Shown: in pieces, positions 9,664 through 18,702 of the stretch
Layout of the letters: the number at the start of each line of letters is the position of its first letter
Numbering within the stretch: the first letter of the stretch is position 1
From: Deltaproteobacteria bacterium
Lineage (GTDB): Bacteria > Myxococcota_A > Polyangia > JAAYKL01
DNA: 64,000 nucleotides
Assembly: GCA_016936575.1 (NCBI GenBank)
Contig: JAFGXQ010000172.1
Coordinates: 36,078-100,077, forward strand
Direction: 5' to 3'
The notes under the pieces: generated by a model
What the model saw: the letters and a program-made list of their open reading frames with translations, nothing else
The model's database searches: none
Told to the model about the DNA's origin: nothing
Made by a program: the position numbers and the translations under genes

Positions 9664-10677
9664 ATGCGACACTCAACCCTTCGAATTATTTCGGCGACAT
9701 CTGTACTCATCTGTTTGTTGGGATGCGGTCCGGACCGAGGCACCGCCGACCCGAATCCTTCCGCAACCACACAAACGACAAAAACCGACGAGTCCGCAGG
9801 GGAACCCCACGCGACGAAGTTACCCGAATTGGCGAACATCACGTTACAGGGGCCGGCTCAGATATTGAAAAAAACATACGGAGAATGGTCCATGGCGACC
9901 GCACCCAGGTATTTCGGCCCGGACAACCTCTACGATCTGATTAACGGCGGCTCAGAAATATTCGTGGGATACGGATTCAAACAAATCGCCACTCAGGACT
10001 ATAAAAACAAATCCCGACCCAACGTTACAATTACAGTCGAAGTATACGACATGGGAACCCCCCTCGGCGCGTTTGGACGGGTATCCAAATATCTGGACAA
10101 CATGGTGACACCCGGAGATGCAGGGAAAAAGCTGCCCGAAGGAATGGCCGAACGCGGTATTCTGGGGGACGGAGACCTGGTGTTTTGGAAAGAAAAATAT
10201 CTGGTTCATCTGACGCTTCTCGATGAAAATCCGGAAGCCACGATTGAAAGTATCACCAAGTTATCTGATGAGGCCGTCCCGGCAATCGGCAAAGCGATTT
10301 ACGATGCTATTCCCAATGGCGAAGACGTGGAAAAAACAATTCTAACCCGCTTTCCAGCTGATTTTCAGTTGAAACGCAGCCTCGCGTTTCACTACAGTTT
10401 CTCAGTGGGAGAAAAAAACATCCGCGCGTTTTCCTGCCGATATCAAACCGATGCGGCGCAATGGCAGCTCTTCATGTCGGAAACCGCTGCCGAAAATGCG
10501 ACGGTGCAAGAAACGGTAGACGTCCTGAAAAAGTCAGAAGACGTTTTGGCAGTGAAAAAAATCAACGGATTTGTTGTCGGCGCACTAAAAACGGGAGACG
10601 CCGGTCCCACCGATGCGCAATTGAATACCCAATTTATGGAAATGGAAAAGTCGCTGACCGCAGCTGACAGCAAGTAA
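9664..10677 (+). CDS. DUF6599-like lipoprotein
   Basis: The product is a 337-residue lipoprotein. The signal ends in LLGC, then a Pro/Thr/Ser-rich linker leads to a single globular domain. The segment NLYDLINGGSEIFVGYGF and the following EVYDMGTPLGAFGRVSKY resemble the DUF6599 family of secreted proteins, whose function is not known. AGGAGG lies about 10 bases before the ATG. It is transcribed divergently from the pilus operon with a shared 231-base intergenic region, and converges on the HDOD gene with 11 bases between stops. I see no catalytic motif and propose no activity. Confidence 0.8.
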   Translation: MRHSTLRIISATSVLICLLGCGPDRGTADPNPSATTQTTKTDESAGEPHATKLPELANITLQGPAQILKKTYGEWSMATAPRYFGPDNLYDLINGGSEIFVGYGFKQIATQDYKNKSRPNVTITVEVYDMGTPLGAFGRVSKYLDNMVTPGDAGKKLPEGMAERGILGDGDLVFWKEKYLVHLTLLDENPEATIESITKLSDEAVPAIGKAIYDAIPNGEDVEKTILTRFPADFQLKRSLAFHYSFSVGEKNIRAFSCRYQTDAAQWQLFMSETAAENATVQETVDVLKKSEDVLAVKKINGFVVGALKTGDAGPTDAQLNTQFMEMEKSLTAADSK

Positions 10678-10688
10678 TGTTGCCGGTG

Positions 10689-11618
10689 CTACGCAATCTC
10701 ATCGCTGTTCACCGCTTCTTCGGCAAACGCAATCAGTTCAGTTACCTGGTTCGGCGTTAAATTCAAGCGATAGAAAATCGCATCCGACATGGGGTCGGCC
10801 TTTTTCTGCGGCACCCCCGCCCCGACATGACGAAGCAACACATCGGTCACCGCAATTACCGTGGCCATGCTCATTTCGTCTTTGTACTCATTCACCCGAT
10901 GATGAAACAGAATTGCATCTGCCAACACTTTGGGCAGCCCCCAGCTTTCGCAGATTCGTGCCCCCACCTGCGAGTGAAGTACATCAATGGCCGCCTGCAG
11001 ATTTTCAAGAGAATACAATTCTCGTCGCTCCTTTTTGCATTCACCGGCAATGATTCCCAGAATAATCGCCTCTCCCATATCGTGCAGGAGCCCACAGAGA
11101 TAGGCCATTTCGGATTCAAACTTCAACCGGATGCAAATTTCCCGCGCCAAAACGCCGGCCAGTTGCGCTGCAGAATACAGTTCACGCATTCGCGCCGCAT
11201 AACCGCTCACTTTGAAAATGGTTGTCTGCGCAACCACCTGAAACGCCACATCGCGCACTGCGGAAAGCCCCAGACGCGCAATGGCCAACCCCAATGAACG
11301 AACCGGTTGTCCTCGGCTATAGAACGCCGAATTGGCCACCGCGACAATCTTTGCCGCGACCAGAGGGTCTTTGGAAACCACTCGCTCCACCTGAGGGAAA
11401 TCCACATCCGGCCGATTCGCCAACTGCGTCAGGGACAAGGCCACTTCCGGCAGAATCGGCGGCTCATAGTTATCTGAATCCAGAATCTGCTTCACCTTCA
11501 TAGCGACGTGAAGACTGTTTTTGTCTCCACCGGAGATATCCATCAACTGTTCTTCGTTGATGGTATATTGCCCCTGTGCGAAATCCGCGGTTCGTCCTTT
11601 TTTTACATTTGTGTTCAT
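10689..11618 (-). CDS. HDOD-domain signalling protein
   Basis: This 309-residue cytoplasmic protein has an HDOD domain from about residue 50. PPILPEVALSLTQLAN starts the domain, with VSKDPLVAAKIVAVANSAFYS, SLGLAIARLG and LCGLLHDMGEAIILG following, all typical of this HD-GYP relative. HDOD proteins usually lack metal-phosphodiesterase activity and act as protein-interaction modules in motility and stress signalling. An N-terminal ~45-residue extension is hydrophilic. It diverges from cheR across 200 bases, and a second HDOD gene follows cheR, so the three probably belong to one pathway. The track start (ATG at 11618) is kept. Confidence 0.9.
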   Translation of the reverse strand: MNTNVKKGRTADFAQGQYTINEEQLMDISGGDKNSLHVAMKVKQILDSDNYEPPILPEVALSLTQLANRPDVDFPQVERVVSKDPLVAAKIVAVANSAFYSRGQPVRSLGLAIARLGLSAVRDVAFQVVAQTTIFKVSGYAARMRELYSAAQLAGVLAREICIRLKFESEMAYLCGLLHDMGEAIILGIIAGECKKERRELYSLENLQAAIDVLHSQVGARICESWGLPKVLADAILFHHRVNEYKDEMSMATVIAVTDVLLRHVGAGVPQKKADPMSDAIFYRLNLTPNQVTELIAFAEEAVNSDEIA

Positions 11619-11818
11619 ATATGAGCTCCGTACTGGAATCCTGCCCCGTCTGATACGTACTGAAAGAGTAACGTCCCAATCGCAAAAGGGTTAAGCACAC
11701 AGCCTTGCCAAAACGATAAATTCCAAAAAAAGATTCGCTCGACACACGGTAACGAACGCCTTAAAAAAAATCCGTTGCGGACGTTATTTTTGATAATGCA
11801 CGGTGTGGATACGATGGA

Positions 11819-12670
11819 ATGAAAATTAAAATCACAGACAAAGAATTTCTCATTCTTAAAGAGTACATCGAAACACACTGTGGAATCGCATTGCGAAATA
11901 CTCAAAAATACCTGTTTGAAAGCCGGTTGTCAAAACTGGTTGCCGAGCATCGATGCAATAATTTCACCGAATTCAGTCAACTGATTCACAGTGGAAAGGT
12001 GAACGGGCTTCAGGAAAAAATCGTGAATGCGATGACCACCAATGAAACCCTCTGGTTTCGCGACAATCATCCGTGGCAAGCATTCAGCGAACATATCCTC
12101 CCAACGTGGGCATCTCAAATCACAGAATCTAACATGTCACCTCGCATCTGGTCGGCCGCATCGTCCACCGGCCAGGAGGCCTACTCCATTTCTATGCTTA
12201 TTCACGAGTACGCCCGATTGCAGCGTCACCCATCACTGCTTCAAAACATTGAAATTGTCGGTACAGATATTTCCACCTCGGCACTCTATGTGGCTATTTC
12301 CGGAAACTACGATGAAATATCAATGACACGCGGCTTCATCCCCCCGTGGGATCAATTAAAAACCCGCTATTTCACACACCGCGGACGGGTATGGGAAATA
12401 AATCCCGAATGCAAAAAGCTGACCCGGTTTCGCCATTTCAATCTTCAGGAAACGTTTCGCTCCCTCGGAAAATTCGATATGATCTGCCTTCGAAATGTCA
12501 TCATTTATTTTGCAGACGATTTTAAACGCGAGCTGTTCCGAAAAATGGAAAGTAGTCTGAACCCGGGCGGATACCTGCTTCTGGGGGCGTCCGAAACGCC
12601 GATACGATACACCGACAATTTTAAAAGTATCAAGCTCGGGATAAGCACTTACTATCAACTGAAGGGGTAA
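11819..12670 (+). CDS. CheR-type protein-glutamate methyltransferase
   Basis: A 283-residue CheR: an N-terminal all-helical domain (residues ~1-75, with the FLILKEYIETHCGIAL block), then the SAM-binding domain with WSAASSTGQEAYSISM, the IVGTDIS acidic loop, and the end motif RNVIIYF followed by GGYLLLGASE. CheR transfers methyl from S-adenosylmethionine to receptor glutamates. Here it stands apart from a full che operon and is joined to an HDOD gene four bases downstream, so it may serve a dedicated receptor system; the MCP at 45.7 kb is one candidate by proximity only. The Shine-Dalgarno is weak. Confidence 0.92.
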   Translation: MKIKITDKEFLILKEYIETHCGIALRNTQKYLFESRLSKLVAEHRCNNFTEFSQLIHSGKVNGLQEKIVNAMTTNETLWFRDNHPWQAFSEHILPTWASQITESNMSPRIWSAASSTGQEAYSISMLIHEYARLQRHPSLLQNIEIVGTDISTSALYVAISGNYDEISMTRGFIPPWDQLKTRYFTHRGRVWEINPECKKLTRFRHFNLQETFRSLGKFDMICLRNVIIYFADDFKRELFRKMESSLNPGGYLLLGASETPIRYTDNFKSIKLGISTYYQLKG

Positions 12671-12674
12671 TGTC

Positions 12675-13535
12675 ATGGACAGAACTGAAATGCTCGCCGC
12701 GATTGCGCGAATTGAAACCCTTCCGTCATTTCCGGATGTACTGTTGCGATTTCAGAACGAGATGTCCAATGATACGCCCGACATCTCAAAATTGGCTGCG
12801 ATTGTTGAAGATGACCCATCGTTGGCGGCGCGGTTTTTGAAGGCGGTGAATTCGGCCTATTATTCTCGCACGAAACCCATATCCTCTATTTCGCAAGCGA
12901 TCAATCGATTGGGGTTGGTGGAAACCAGACGATTGGCAATCACCACCGCGCTGGTTGATCGATATCGTTCGTTCGGCGGCATGGTTCCCCAATTTTTCTG
13001 GACCCATTCCATCGCTGTGGCGCTCACCAGTCGTTCTATCCTGGAGCTGGGAACACATTCCCTGAACGACGAACAGAAAGATGCGGCATACCTGGCGTGC
13101 CTGCTTCACGACATCGGCGTAATTGTGCTGTTTCATTTATTCGAGCACGAGTTCACTTTGGAATACAACAAGCAAATCAACGCAGGCGGCATCAGCATCG
13201 AGAACGAAACCGAACAGTTCGGTATAAACCATCCGGAAGCGGGAGAAGCCCTGGCGAAAAATTGGAACCTCCCCGAAGTTCTGTACGACCCCATTCGATT
13301 TCACCACACGCCGTCGCAAGCGCCGGACTCATCGCAAACACTCTGCCGCCTGGTGCATCTGGCGGATTTCGTTTGCAACAATCTGGGGATTTCCCGCTTG
13401 GAAACGCGTATCGCCACAGAATTTGACGAGTCCGCATTTGAAGAGTTTCATCTCTCACTGCAACAGGTACCGGATATTATTGAAAACGTGAAAGTACAAG
13501 CTCAGGCCGCTGAGTCCCTCGTAACGTTGTCCTGA
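12675..13535 (+). CDS. HDOD-domain signalling protein, cheR-coupled
   Basis: A 286-residue protein that is almost wholly an HDOD domain: LPSFPDVLLRFQNEM, EDDPSLAARFLKAVNSAYYS, SISQAINRLGLVETRRLAI, CLLHDIGVIVLFHLFE and a late HHTPSQ. It starts four bases after the cheR stop and so is probably co-translated. The family acts by protein contacts rather than catalysis as far as is known. It is a paralogue of the divergent HDOD protein at 10.7-11.6 kb. A short hairpin with a T run follows the gene and would end the unit before hisHF. Confidence 0.9.
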   Translation: MDRTEMLAAIARIETLPSFPDVLLRFQNEMSNDTPDISKLAAIVEDDPSLAARFLKAVNSAYYSRTKPISSISQAINRLGLVETRRLAITTALVDRYRSFGGMVPQFFWTHSIAVALTSRSILELGTHSLNDEQKDAAYLACLLHDIGVIVLFHLFEHEFTLEYNKQINAGGISIENETEQFGINHPEAGEALAKNWNLPEVLYDPIRFHHTPSQAPDSSQTLCRLVHLADFVCNNLGISRLETRIATEFDESAFEEFHLSLQQVPDIIENVKVQAQAAESLVTLS

Positions 13536-13553
13536 AAACACAGCACGCGTAAA

Positions 13554-13575
13554 GGCACATTTTTGTGCATTTTTC
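13554..13575 (+). terminator. putative Rho-independent terminator after cheR-HDOD
   Basis: A GCACA stem, TTTT loop and TGTGC stem are followed by ATTTTTC. The stem is only five base pairs, so strength is uncertain, but the position just after the HDOD stop and before hisHF is right. Confidence 0.45.
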
Positions 13576-13662
13576 AATTCATTCCCAATTCCCCTTTACA
13601 ATCAGGGTTTGACGATTAATAAAAGCTCAGCGACTATGGCTTTTAACTGTTGGGAGCGAACC

Positions 13663-15234
13663 ATGATTACTCTACTCGATTACGGCGCAGGAAATGTTCG
13701 AAGTGTTATCAACTCCATCACCAAACTGGGGCATGACGTAAAAATGGTTTCACATCCGCAAGACATTGCAAACGCGGAGAGGCTCATCTTTCCCGGAGTC
13801 GGCTCGTTCGGCAGCATGATGCGAATTCTCGAGGAGCGCGGCTTTGTCGCACCGTTGCGTGAATATCTGAGCGCCAATCGACCGTTTTTGGGTATATGTC
13901 TCGGAATGCAGGCACTTCTCGAGGGAAGCGAGGAAAGTCCCGGCGTAAACGGACTCGGCCTCTTTAAAGGCACGGTGAAACGATTTGACGTGGATTTAGC
14001 TGTGCCCCACATCGGCTGGAACGGAATTGTCCCCGAGCAGAAATCCATTCTGTTCAGCGGTTTGTCCGGTGATGAAAAATTTTATTTCGTACACTCGTTT
14101 TATGTGGATCCGCAAGATGAGGAGGTTGTGCTCACGCGAACAGACTACGGTCGGAATTTTGTGAGTGCACTGCAGCGGGGCAACGTGATCGGTACCCAGT
14201 TTCACCCTGAGAAAAGCGGTGCAGTCGGATTGCAGGTGTTGAAAAATTTCATTGAGAACACCTCGCCGGCACTGCCGCGAAAACCGTTGACCGGCGCTAC
14301 TCGGCTGGCCAAGCGCATTATCGCGTGTCTCGATGTTCGGAGCAACGATGACGGAGACCTGGTGGTGACCAAGGGGGATCAGTACGATGTGCGGGAAGCG
14401 GGCGCGGTCCGAAATCTCGGTGCGCCGGTGGAATTGGCGGAACGCTATTATGCGGAGGGGGCCGACGAAATCACGTTCCTGAACATCACCGGGTTTCGAG
14501 ATTTCCCATTAAAAGACATGCCGATGCTCGAAGTGCTCAAACAAACCTCCAAAAATGTGTTTGTTCCCCTCACCATTGGAGGAGGTATCCGAAATTATAC
14601 CGACGAAAACGGACGCACTTACTCGGCCCTTGAAGTAGCGTCCGAATATTTTCGCTCCGGCGCCGACAAAGTATCTATCGGTAGTGACGCGGTGTATGTC
14701 GCGATCGAGTATATAAAAACCGGTAAAAAAACCGGTACCAGTCCGATTGAAACCATCTCTGAGGTGTATGGTTCGCAGGCGGTTGTCATCTCGGTTGATC
14801 CGCGGCGGGTATATGTGCGCGCCCCCGAAGATGTTCCGCACCGAGTCATCGAGACAGAATTTCCCGGTCCGAACGGAGAACGGTACTGCTGGTACGAATG
14901 CACAGTGAAAGGCGGCCGAGAAGGAGCGCCCATCGACGCGGTTACCCTCGCCCGAGTTACAGAGGAACTGGGCGCCGGAGAAATATTGCTGAATTGTATC
15001 GACAAAGATGGAACCAATTCGGGGTTTGACATCGAATTGATTGCAGCAGTCAAATCCGCTGTAAACATCCCGGTGATCGCTTCCAGCGGCGCCGGGAAGG
15101 TGGAACATTTTTCTGAGGTGTTCAACCAAACCGATGTTGAATCCGCACTGGCGGCGGGTATTTTCCACCGACGGGAGGTGCCGATTGAATCGGTAAAAAA
15201 CCATCTTCAAAAAGAACTGGAAATCAGAAAATAG
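13663..15234 (+). CDS. hisHF: bifunctional imidazole glycerol phosphate synthase (HisH-HisF fusion, HIS7 type)
   Basis: One 523-residue chain makes imidazole glycerol phosphate and AICAR from PRFAR and glutamine in histidine synthesis. Residues ~1-200 are the class I glutaminase: GICLGMQAL holds the nucleophile Cys79, and TQFHPEKSG holds His181 and Glu183. Residues ~215-523 are the HisF barrel: KRIIACLDVR, LTIGGGIR, ISVDPRRVYV, LNCIDKDGTNSG, ASSGAGK. The barrel carries the extra segments (NYTDENGRTYSA; ETEFPGPNGERYCWYECTVKGGRE) typical of fungal and plant HIS7 rather than of bacterial HisF. The ATG at 13663 follows GGGAG; the track start (TTG, 13609) adds a non-homologous leader. No other his genes are adjacent. 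Confidence 0.94.
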   Translation: MITLLDYGAGNVRSVINSITKLGHDVKMVSHPQDIANAERLIFPGVGSFGSMMRILEERGFVAPLREYLSANRPFLGICLGMQALLEGSEESPGVNGLGLFKGTVKRFDVDLAVPHIGWNGIVPEQKSILFSGLSGDEKFYFVHSFYVDPQDEEVVLTRTDYGRNFVSALQRGNVIGTQFHPEKSGAVGLQVLKNFIENTSPALPRKPLTGATRLAKRIIACLDVRSNDDGDLVVTKGDQYDVREAGAVRNLGAPVELAERYYAEGADEITFLNITGFRDFPLKDMPMLEVLKQTSKNVFVPLTIGGGIRNYTDENGRTYSALEVASEYFRSGADKVSIGSDAVYVAIEYIKTGKKTGTSPIETISEVYGSQAVVISVDPRRVYVRAPEDVPHRVIETEFPGPNGERYCWYECTVKGGREGAPIDAVTLARVTEELGAGEILLNCIDKDGTNSGFDIELIAAVKSAVNIPVIASSGAGKVEHFSEVFNQTDVESALAAGIFHRREVPIESVKNHLQKELEIRK

Positions 15235-15255
15235 CGAAATTATTTCGCATTTTTC
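15234..15255 (+). terminator. putative Rho-independent terminator after hisHF
   Basis: GCGAAA-TTAT-TTTCGC-type hairpin (gcgaaattatttcgc) overlapping the last base of the stop codon and followed by ATTTTT. The stem is short and AT-rich in part, so this is a moderate call. Confidence 0.45.
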
Positions 15256-15362
15256 TGCGTATAGCTACCCGCTTTAATTCGTCTGCCGACAATTACTAGA
15301 ACAAAATCAGATCGGTAATTCAGGAGCCGAGATGTTAAATCCGTTGAGCCCTTATTCAAGGT

Positions 15363-15391
15363 TTGACCTACTCTCATAATGCTAGTAATGT
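15363..15391 (+). promoter_or_regulatory. possible sigma-70 promoter for the GH9 gene
   Basis: TTGACC, a 17-base spacer, then TAATGT. The -35 box is good and the -10 box is poor. It lies in the 224-base gap after hisHF and leaves a leader of roughly 60 bases before the ATG. The rest of the gap shows no recognisable RNA element. Confidence 0.3.
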
Positions 15392-15458
15392 GCGCATAAA
15401 TTTAAGCCAATTTTTTAAATTTGAGGAAAGACATCTTTACTAAAGAGAAGGAAGTCCC

Positions 15459-17699
15459 ATGAGAAAAATGAAAAACGTTTTAAAACTCGGCCTCGTTGCC
15501 ATGCTCGTCGGTGCATGCGGAACCTCCGCACCGCCCCAGCAGAACCAGCAAGCCTCTGTTGCAACGGTTGACCTTGGAAATGTGGAGACGGTTGCCAAAA
15601 CCAATCCCGCCCAACCCGGCGTCAACGTTCCCGTCATCAAAGTGAATACGGTCGGATACGCAACAGACTGGAGCAAAATGGTCATTTTCAATGTTGACCC
15701 CAAAGGCGCGGTTGTGAAAGACGCCTCCGGAAAAGTTGTGATGACCGTCAAAGACAGCCAAATCAAAGAGTTCGGCCTCGACCCCGCCAGCAAGGATCAG
15801 GTTTGGCAGGTTGACATCTCCGAACTGAAAACCAAAGGCACGTACACTGTAGAAGCCGCCGAGATGAAAAACGAATGGTATAAAAGCGATCCGTTTGTGG
15901 TTGACGACTACTGGAAGGTTCAGAGCCATGCGGTGCAAACGCTGGTAAAAAGTTTTTACTACCAACGTACTCGCACGAACATCGTGGATCCTTACGCAAA
16001 ATGGAACGGCCACAGCTATATTCGCGAAAATGTTTCTCATGCGCATGACGATGTGGGCTGGGACTGGCAGTACTATCCCGAGAAAAAAGAAAACTGGAAG
16101 GACAGCGCTGACAAGAAATGGTGGCCGGGAGAACAACTGAAAAAGGGTTGGTTCGATGCGGGCAATTTCGATATGTACATCGATTCTACCGGCATCTCAG
16201 CGCAAATCCTGTTGATTGCCTACAACCTGGCGCCTGAGCTCTTTAAGGACAACGAGCAGAATATTCCGGAGTCCGGAAACAACGTTCCCGATATTCTCGA
16301 TGAAACCACCTGGGCGCTTGACTGGATTATGTCTTTGCAGCAGAAAGACGGCGGTTTCCGCCACTCTGAAGCCGTTGCCACATGGACCGGTCCAATGCCT
16401 GCAGACGAAGATAAGACCGTTCGCTGGATTCGTCCTGAAAGTACGTCTTCCACCGCCAAGGCGGTCTCCGTGCTCGCGATGGCTTCGGTCATTTACAAAG
16501 ATTTCCCCGCATATGCTGAAATGGCGAAAAAATACGAAGAAGCTGCCAAACTGGGGTGGGAATGGATGAAAAAACATCCCGAACAGATGCGCTGGAATCC
16601 GCTGGACAGCCCTCAGCCGGGTTGGGATGACCGCGTCAGCCACGACAAGGGCGAACGCGCACAGGTAATCAACGAAGAAACCGGCGAATACCTTTACAAC
16701 GATATCGGAGCTCGTTGGGCGGCAGCCGTTGAAATGTGGGTCCGGTTCCGCGACAAAGACGCATTGGCCACTATCCTCGGTATGTACAAAATTGACAAAT
16801 TCGACCAAGTGCTCGATGTGAAAGCCATCACCACCGGTTCATGGCCAAATGTATCTCGCTATGGTCTGATAGAACTCGCTTTCGATGACGGATCTCCCAA
16901 AGAGGTTCAGGAATTCGCGAAAAAGAAAATCATTCAATGCGCCGACGAGTGGCTTATTCCCCGCTGGGAAAAAGACGCTCACAAAGTGGTTGCTGTGGAA
17001 TGGGAATATTATTGGGGCTTCGGTGCCAATACCGCAGAAAAGGTCCACATGCTGGCCATGGCCGCCAAACTCACCGGCGAAAAGAAATATATGGAAGCCG
17101 CACGTGACAACTGGCACTATCTGATGGGACGCAACCCCAATGGGTACTCCCTGGCCACAGGCGTGGGCAGCAAAGCCCCCACCAAGTTCTATCACCTGGA
17201 ATGGGGTCCCTACGCAGACGCTTTAGATATTCCTCCGGCACCCGGCTTCGCCCTGGGTGGTCCGAACTACACCGACCTTCCCGCACTGGCTCCGGATATG
17301 CCCGCAAAAGCATTGCTTTGGGACAACCAGGAACCCACACGCGTTGGTGGAAAACCCCACCAGATGTGGCACTGGAAACAGGAAGAACTCTGGGACGGAG
17401 GATTTGAACCGGAAGGTGGTTGGAACAAAGGTTGGTGGTGCGTGGTAGAAACAGACCTGCTCTACAGTGCAGATTTCACGCTTGCCGGTATTGCCGTGGG
17501 CAACATTGACAAACCCAGTGACAAATATCGCGCGAAAAAGGTCGACCCGGGCAACCTGGACGCGTTGGCGAAAAAATACACCCGTCGTCCCGCCAAAGCC
17601 TCAATTGCCAAAAACAGCCCCGGAGGCGAAGCCGGCTACCAGAAAGCCATCGACGCCGGTCAAATCATGGTTGCCAAAGAAACCGTCGGCAAGAAATAA
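15459..17699 (+). CDS. GH9-family lipoprotein with altered catalytic base
   Basis: A 746-residue lipoprotein; the signal ends in LVGAC. Residues ~57-148 form a CelD-type N-terminal Ig-like domain and the rest is an (alpha/alpha)6 GH9 barrel (GNNVPDILDETTWALDW, HYLMGRNPNGYSLATG, GFALGGPN). GH9 enzymes cleave beta-glucans by inversion. The proton-donor Glu region is kept (VETDLLYSADF, Glu664), but the paired-Asp motif DAGD reads DAGN (Asp233, Asn236), so the usual base is lost. The protein may be inactive, slow, or a glycan-binding relative. AAGGAAG precedes the ATG. It stands alone, without a cellulosome or other hydrolase genes nearby. Confidence 0.88.
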   Translation: MRKMKNVLKLGLVAMLVGACGTSAPPQQNQQASVATVDLGNVETVAKTNPAQPGVNVPVIKVNTVGYATDWSKMVIFNVDPKGAVVKDASGKVVMTVKDSQIKEFGLDPASKDQVWQVDISELKTKGTYTVEAAEMKNEWYKSDPFVVDDYWKVQSHAVQTLVKSFYYQRTRTNIVDPYAKWNGHSYIRENVSHAHDDVGWDWQYYPEKKENWKDSADKKWWPGEQLKKGWFDAGNFDMYIDSTGISAQILLIAYNLAPELFKDNEQNIPESGNNVPDILDETTWALDWIMSLQQKDGGFRHSEAVATWTGPMPADEDKTVRWIRPESTSSTAKAVSVLAMASVIYKDFPAYAEMAKKYEEAAKLGWEWMKKHPEQMRWNPLDSPQPGWDDRVSHDKGERAQVINEETGEYLYNDIGARWAAAVEMWVRFRDKDALATILGMYKIDKFDQVLDVKAITTGSWPNVSRYGLIELAFDDGSPKEVQEFAKKKIIQCADEWLIPRWEKDAHKVVAVEWEYYWGFGANTAEKVHMLAMAAKLTGEKKYMEAARDNWHYLMGRNPNGYSLATGVGSKAPTKFYHLEWGPYADALDIPPAPGFALGGPNYTDLPALAPDMPAKALLWDNQEPTRVGGKPHQMWHWKQEELWDGGFEPEGGWNKGWWCVVETDLLYSADFTLAGIAVGNIDKPSDKYRAKKVDPGNLDALAKKYTRRPAKASIAKNSPGGEAGYQKAIDAGQIMVAKETVGKK

Positions 17700-17734
17700 G
17701 TCGTATAACATACGTCCTATGGGTCCTATACGTC

Positions 17735-18265
17735 CTATGCTGGTGGGCGATTTACCGGACGTATCTTTTCGTGATTATCATAATGTACCGCATTCGGTCC
17801 GTAATATCGGTTAAACGAATGTTTTCCGAACAAGGGTAAATAATAAAAACGCCCGGTTCGCGCACGACGGTATGCGATAAGAGACAATATTGTGTAGATA
17901 AGATTCCAAAGTAAAATCACACTGAGAACAACCAGCACACTTGTTGAAAAAAAACTGTCCCAATACTCCGCCGGGCGACGAGCCAGCTCCACAATCAGCC
18001 AGGCCAACCCACCCCAAAGCGCCAGACTGGTCGGAATTTGAGAAATAAACGACTGGTACGCGTGAAACGCAACGAAACGCTCCCGTTTGCGACACACGAG
18101 ATAATAAATCAGCGCAGCAATCAGGTTGATGAGCGGGAGAGGCAGATACTGCGCCGCAAACATCATTATATATGCGCCGGCGGCGGTTTCACGAATATTG
18201 TCGGGAATTTCGTCGGGCTGCGGTAGAATAACCTTTTTATTTTCATCAAATGTCAATGGTTCCAT
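17735..18265 (-). CDS. DUF4870-like membrane protein
   Basis: A protein of about 176 residues with an N-terminal cytoplasmic stretch and several hydrophobic helices. The block RERFVAFHAYQSFISQ is the conserved 'HAxQ' signature of DUF4870-type membrane proteins; helices lie around YLPLPLINLIAALIYYLV, LALWGGLAWLIVEL and VLVVLSVILLWNLIY. No function is known for the family. The track start at 18364 adds 33 residues. AAAGGTGAG before the ATG at 18265 favours the shorter form. It converges on the GH9 gene, with stops 35 bases apart. Confidence 0.72.
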   Translation of the reverse strand: MEPLTFDENKKVILPQPDEIPDNIRETAAGAYIMMFAAQYLPLPLINLIAALIYYLVCRKRERFVAFHAYQSFISQIPTSLALWGGLAWLIVELARRPAEYWDSFFSTSVLVVLSVILLWNLIYTILSLIAYRRARTGRFYYLPLFGKHSFNRYYGPNAVHYDNHEKIRPVNRPPA

Positions 18266-18429
18266 CGGATCACTCACCTTTCGACCAAAGAATACACTGA
18301 ATCGCCGGGCCACCGTGCGAAAAAGATAAAAAAAGCAGTCATCTCTTGAAACAAAACGCATCAACCTGTATAAGCTCCGCTTGAAAACTTGTTCAATAAT
18401 GAACTATTTGAAAAAATAGAGAGGACAAT

Positions 18430-18690
18430 ATGGCAAAAGCAGAAAAAATGAATCGCGGTGTGAGCTCAAAACAACAACGCGGTGGCGGTACTGAAATCAA
18501 ATTTCCCGACGGTGTTCATTCCATCGATCGTCACGGCAACGTATACGCATCGATTCCGGAATTGAGCCGGGTTCAGCCGAAATATTTCACTATGGATCAG
18601 CTGAAAACGGCCTTGGAAGCCGGGCAACTGACTACACTGACCGAAGACGGCATTAAAGAGCTCGAAGCAACCATCGCACGCGCGAAATAG
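18430..18690 (+). CDS. small conserved-looking hypothetical protein
   Basis: An 86-residue soluble, basic protein. A Lys/Gly-rich head (KQQRGGGTEIKF) is followed by a mixed helix-strand part ending in a predicted helix (DGIKELEATIARAK). GAGAGGAC lies just before the ATG, which supports expression. It is 12 bases upstream of the YkgJ-like gene and probably in the same unit. I do not recognise it. Confidence 0.65.
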   Translation: MAKAEKMNRGVSSKQQRGGGTEIKFPDGVHSIDRHGNVYASIPELSRVQPKYFTMDQLKTALEAGQLTTLTEDGIKELEATIARAK

Positions 18691-18702
18691 TCCGTTTTCA
18701 AA

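Noticed and set aside
13609-13662. N-terminal extension of HisHF in the track
   Set aside because: It starts at TTG with no homology; the ATG at 13663 has GGGAG and begins the HisH fold at once.
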